A stretch of 64,000 nt of DNA, taken from NCBI RefSeq assembly GCF_014898055.3, contig NW_023601212.1:40598329-40662328 (forward strand), given 5' to 3'. Positions 62,021-64,000 of the stretch are shown here, piece after piece (the stretch's first letter is position 1; every line of letters starts with the position of its first letter). The notes under the pieces were generated by a model that was not told the origin of the DNA, made no database searches, and was given only the letters and a program-made list of their open reading frames with translations. This DNA comes from Talpa occidentalis. Its lineage: Eukaryota > Chordata > Mammalia > Eulipotyphla > Talpidae. A program made the translations under genes and the position numbers.

Positions 62021-64000
62021 GCTTTTTTTTTTTGCCCGCCTTTCCCTCGGCTCCGGTCTGATTCGCAAATCTCCAAACTGGCACAAGCCAGGAAACTTGC
62101 GGCTGCCGTTCTTCTCCCAGAGTTGGAGCTTTGCTTTCCTTTTTACCCCCTCTTTCAGAGACAACCCTCTTCTCTTCCCTCCCCCGCCTTTAGGCCCTGA
62201 CCCACTGCCTCGTTTGCGCTAGAGCGGTTTAAAAAAGAAAGAAAGGAAGAAAGCAGCCCGGCTCTGGTACCCCCATGCCAGCCCAGGGCGCGTTTCCCAG
62301 GCTGCGGGCTGGTGGGAGAGTCAAACCAGGTGGGGAGTGTGGGGTCTCAGAGGCGGAGTCTGAAAGCCAAATCCCCCTCCCCAAATTCACTAATCTAGTA
62401 TTTCTAAAGCTCGCAGGCTCAGAGAGTACAAATCCCTTGACATATTTTAAATTAAGCTGACTCTTTCTTTCTCCCAAGCCCGGAATGCAACAGGAAAAGA
62501 AAATGCTGTCCTAGGGAGCCCGCCCCGCCCCGCAGCAGCCCTTGACCTTGGTGAGGGAGAGAGCTGTCCACTTGCACCGGGCCTGGCATTCAGTCCAGTC
62601 CAGTGCCACCACACCCGGAACCTAGATTTGGGGTGGGAGAGCAGGGACCAGGGCCAGTGGTGGGCATGGCTTACGAAGATGTGGGAATAGAAAGGACTCT
62701 TCATCAAGGGACATAGGTTTGCTTGGGTGATCGGCAGCTTCTTCGGGTCTGCCTTGCTCCTTTCCCCAGGTGCGGGGTGGATGGTTTAGAAGGGAAGGGG
62801 AGGATGTAGTTCCCTTGAGAAAGAAGAAGGAAAAGCTGCAAGAAATGGGGGTCAGAACTTGTACCCACAGGCACCAGTTGCCATGCCTGTGCCTTCATGT
62901 TGCAAAGGGAATTACTTATTGATTTGCTTCAGGTGTTTTTAATTAAATGTATTTTTAAAAATTTTCCTTGTTATCTAGTGCTTAGACTTTTTCAGCGATC
63001 CCTTGCATTCGTCTTTTTACATAAGCAGAAACTTTCCCCCCTCTTGGAGAGATATTTGTGGGAGGTATTTTGCCTTCAGTGCTTTCTCTTTCCTGCTTTT
63101 TTTTTTTTAAATTGAATTTTAAAATTATAAAGTAAATTTAGTGCGAGTGAAAGTGAGGGGGGAGCCGGCTGGGGCTGGAGCCAGGGAAGGGGTAGACAGA
63201 TGCAGCAGGGTTGTGCCACCCTTCCCGGCAACCCCACCCCAGGACTCCCTGGCTCTCTCTTCGAGCCCTCCTCGGCAGTGTCCCCTCTTCCTCTCTCTTC
63301 TTCCCCCACTTTCAAAAAGGGAGGAGGGCAGGGGCAGCCAGCCCTGGTGGGTACTCAATCACTCTTCTAGAAACCCTGGCTCTTCAGAGCCCATGTCCCA
63401 CCATCCCCTAGTGCATGAGGCCACCCGCTCCTGCCCCTGGAAAAGAGGACTTCTTAATCTTTTTGATTCGTATGTCTGTTTTACTTTTGACTTGGTGGAC
63501 CCCATTTCACCCCACACTCACTCTGCTGGTCCTCTAAACCCGTGGTGCATTTGATGGCTCTGTTGATGGGACCAGAGTTGGACAGACACTGAGAGACACA
63601 GTGAGGGGCTTTTCTTTGTCAGTTGTTGTTGTGGTGTGAGTAGCGCACCCCGCTCTATAACAGTGGTGCTGGCATCTGAGGCTGCTGGTGTGGGCAGGAC
63701 CCATTTCTAAGGCATGTACATTATGAACGCTCTATAGTTTAAAAACTCAAGGCCCGTTCAACAGTGCTGAAATGTTGTTCCTTAACCTGGGTGGGGTTAC
63801 ATAGGTGTGTTTACTTTGTGAAAACATATCTATTGGCAAATTACAACTGGGCTCTCTTCTTTATCCATGCCACATACTTCAGTTGAAAAGTATATTAATG
63901 AGAAAAAAAAAAAGACCTAACCTCAAAAATAAAGCCCATGCATTACAAAAGAACAATAATAAAAATTTAAATAAGAGTGTCTTCCAGTCTCCTTTGCTCA

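Larger units (their letters stand above)
57401..64000. other. NFIX intron 1, distal part B
   Basis: Unique sequence without young repeats apart from simple tracts. AT-rich islands at 58920-59050, 59215-59320, 61500-62020 and 62930-62965 stand out as possible regulatory elements. The second NFIX exon is not reached. No supported exon. Confidence 0.5.

Overview
This window is nuclear DNA of a placental mammal. The gene order, all seen directly from coding exons, is RAD23A (3' end, +), GADD45GIP1 (-), DAND5 (+) and NFIX (first coding exon, +). It matches the conserved order on human chromosome 19p13. The species was not identified. A recent L1 and an abundant tRNA-derived SINE that I cannot match to a named family would suit a laurasiatherian lineage, but that is inference. 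An intact L1 argues against a lineage with extinct L1s.

Layout. 1-776: last exon and 3' UTR of RAD23A. 1244-3120: GADD45GIP1 (two exons, 221 residues) with a CpG-island promoter and a YY1-type element over its start codon; it converges on RAD23A. 3.2-27.7 kb: a retroelement field with 38 of the window's 46 copies of one tRNA-SINE family (two subfamilies, both strands, often nested), a degraded AK4 retropseudogene that itself received another retrocopy, several old L1, MER2/Tigger, MaLR-LTR and MER5 remnants, and one young L1. That L1 (18221-22374, minus strand) is 5'-truncated inside the last 20 codons of ORF1 but keeps a complete 1275-codon ORF2 and a perfect 16-bp target-site duplication. 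28-34 kb: a small CpG-rich block, then DAND5 (two exons, 181 residues), with L2 and MIR relics in its intron and flanks. 34.5-44.4 kb: unique and low-complexity DNA between DAND5 and NFIX. It holds long degenerate TG/CA tracts, a small CpG island with RFX-like and CTCF-like motifs near 37.3-37.4 kb, and possible conserved noncoding blocks. 44.6-46.4 kb: the NFIX CpG island, with a (GCG)19 repeat, a two-codon upstream ORF and the nine-codon first coding exon. 45.5-64.0 kb: NFIX intron 1, nearly free of young SINEs.

Functionally the four genes are neighbours, not an operon: nucleotide-excision repair and proteasome shuttling (RAD23A), mitoribosome and cell-cycle factor (GADD45GIP1), Nodal/BMP antagonist of left-right patterning (DAND5), and a developmental transcription factor (NFIX). 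The contrast between the SINE-packed 3-28 kb segment and the SINE-poor NFIX domain is the main large-scale pattern. I found no new gene system, CRISPR array or prokaryote-like operon. The most interesting items are the L1 with complete ORF2, the SINE family itself, a 36-bp perfect inverted repeat beside a reused insertion site, and the NFIX 5' leader architecture.
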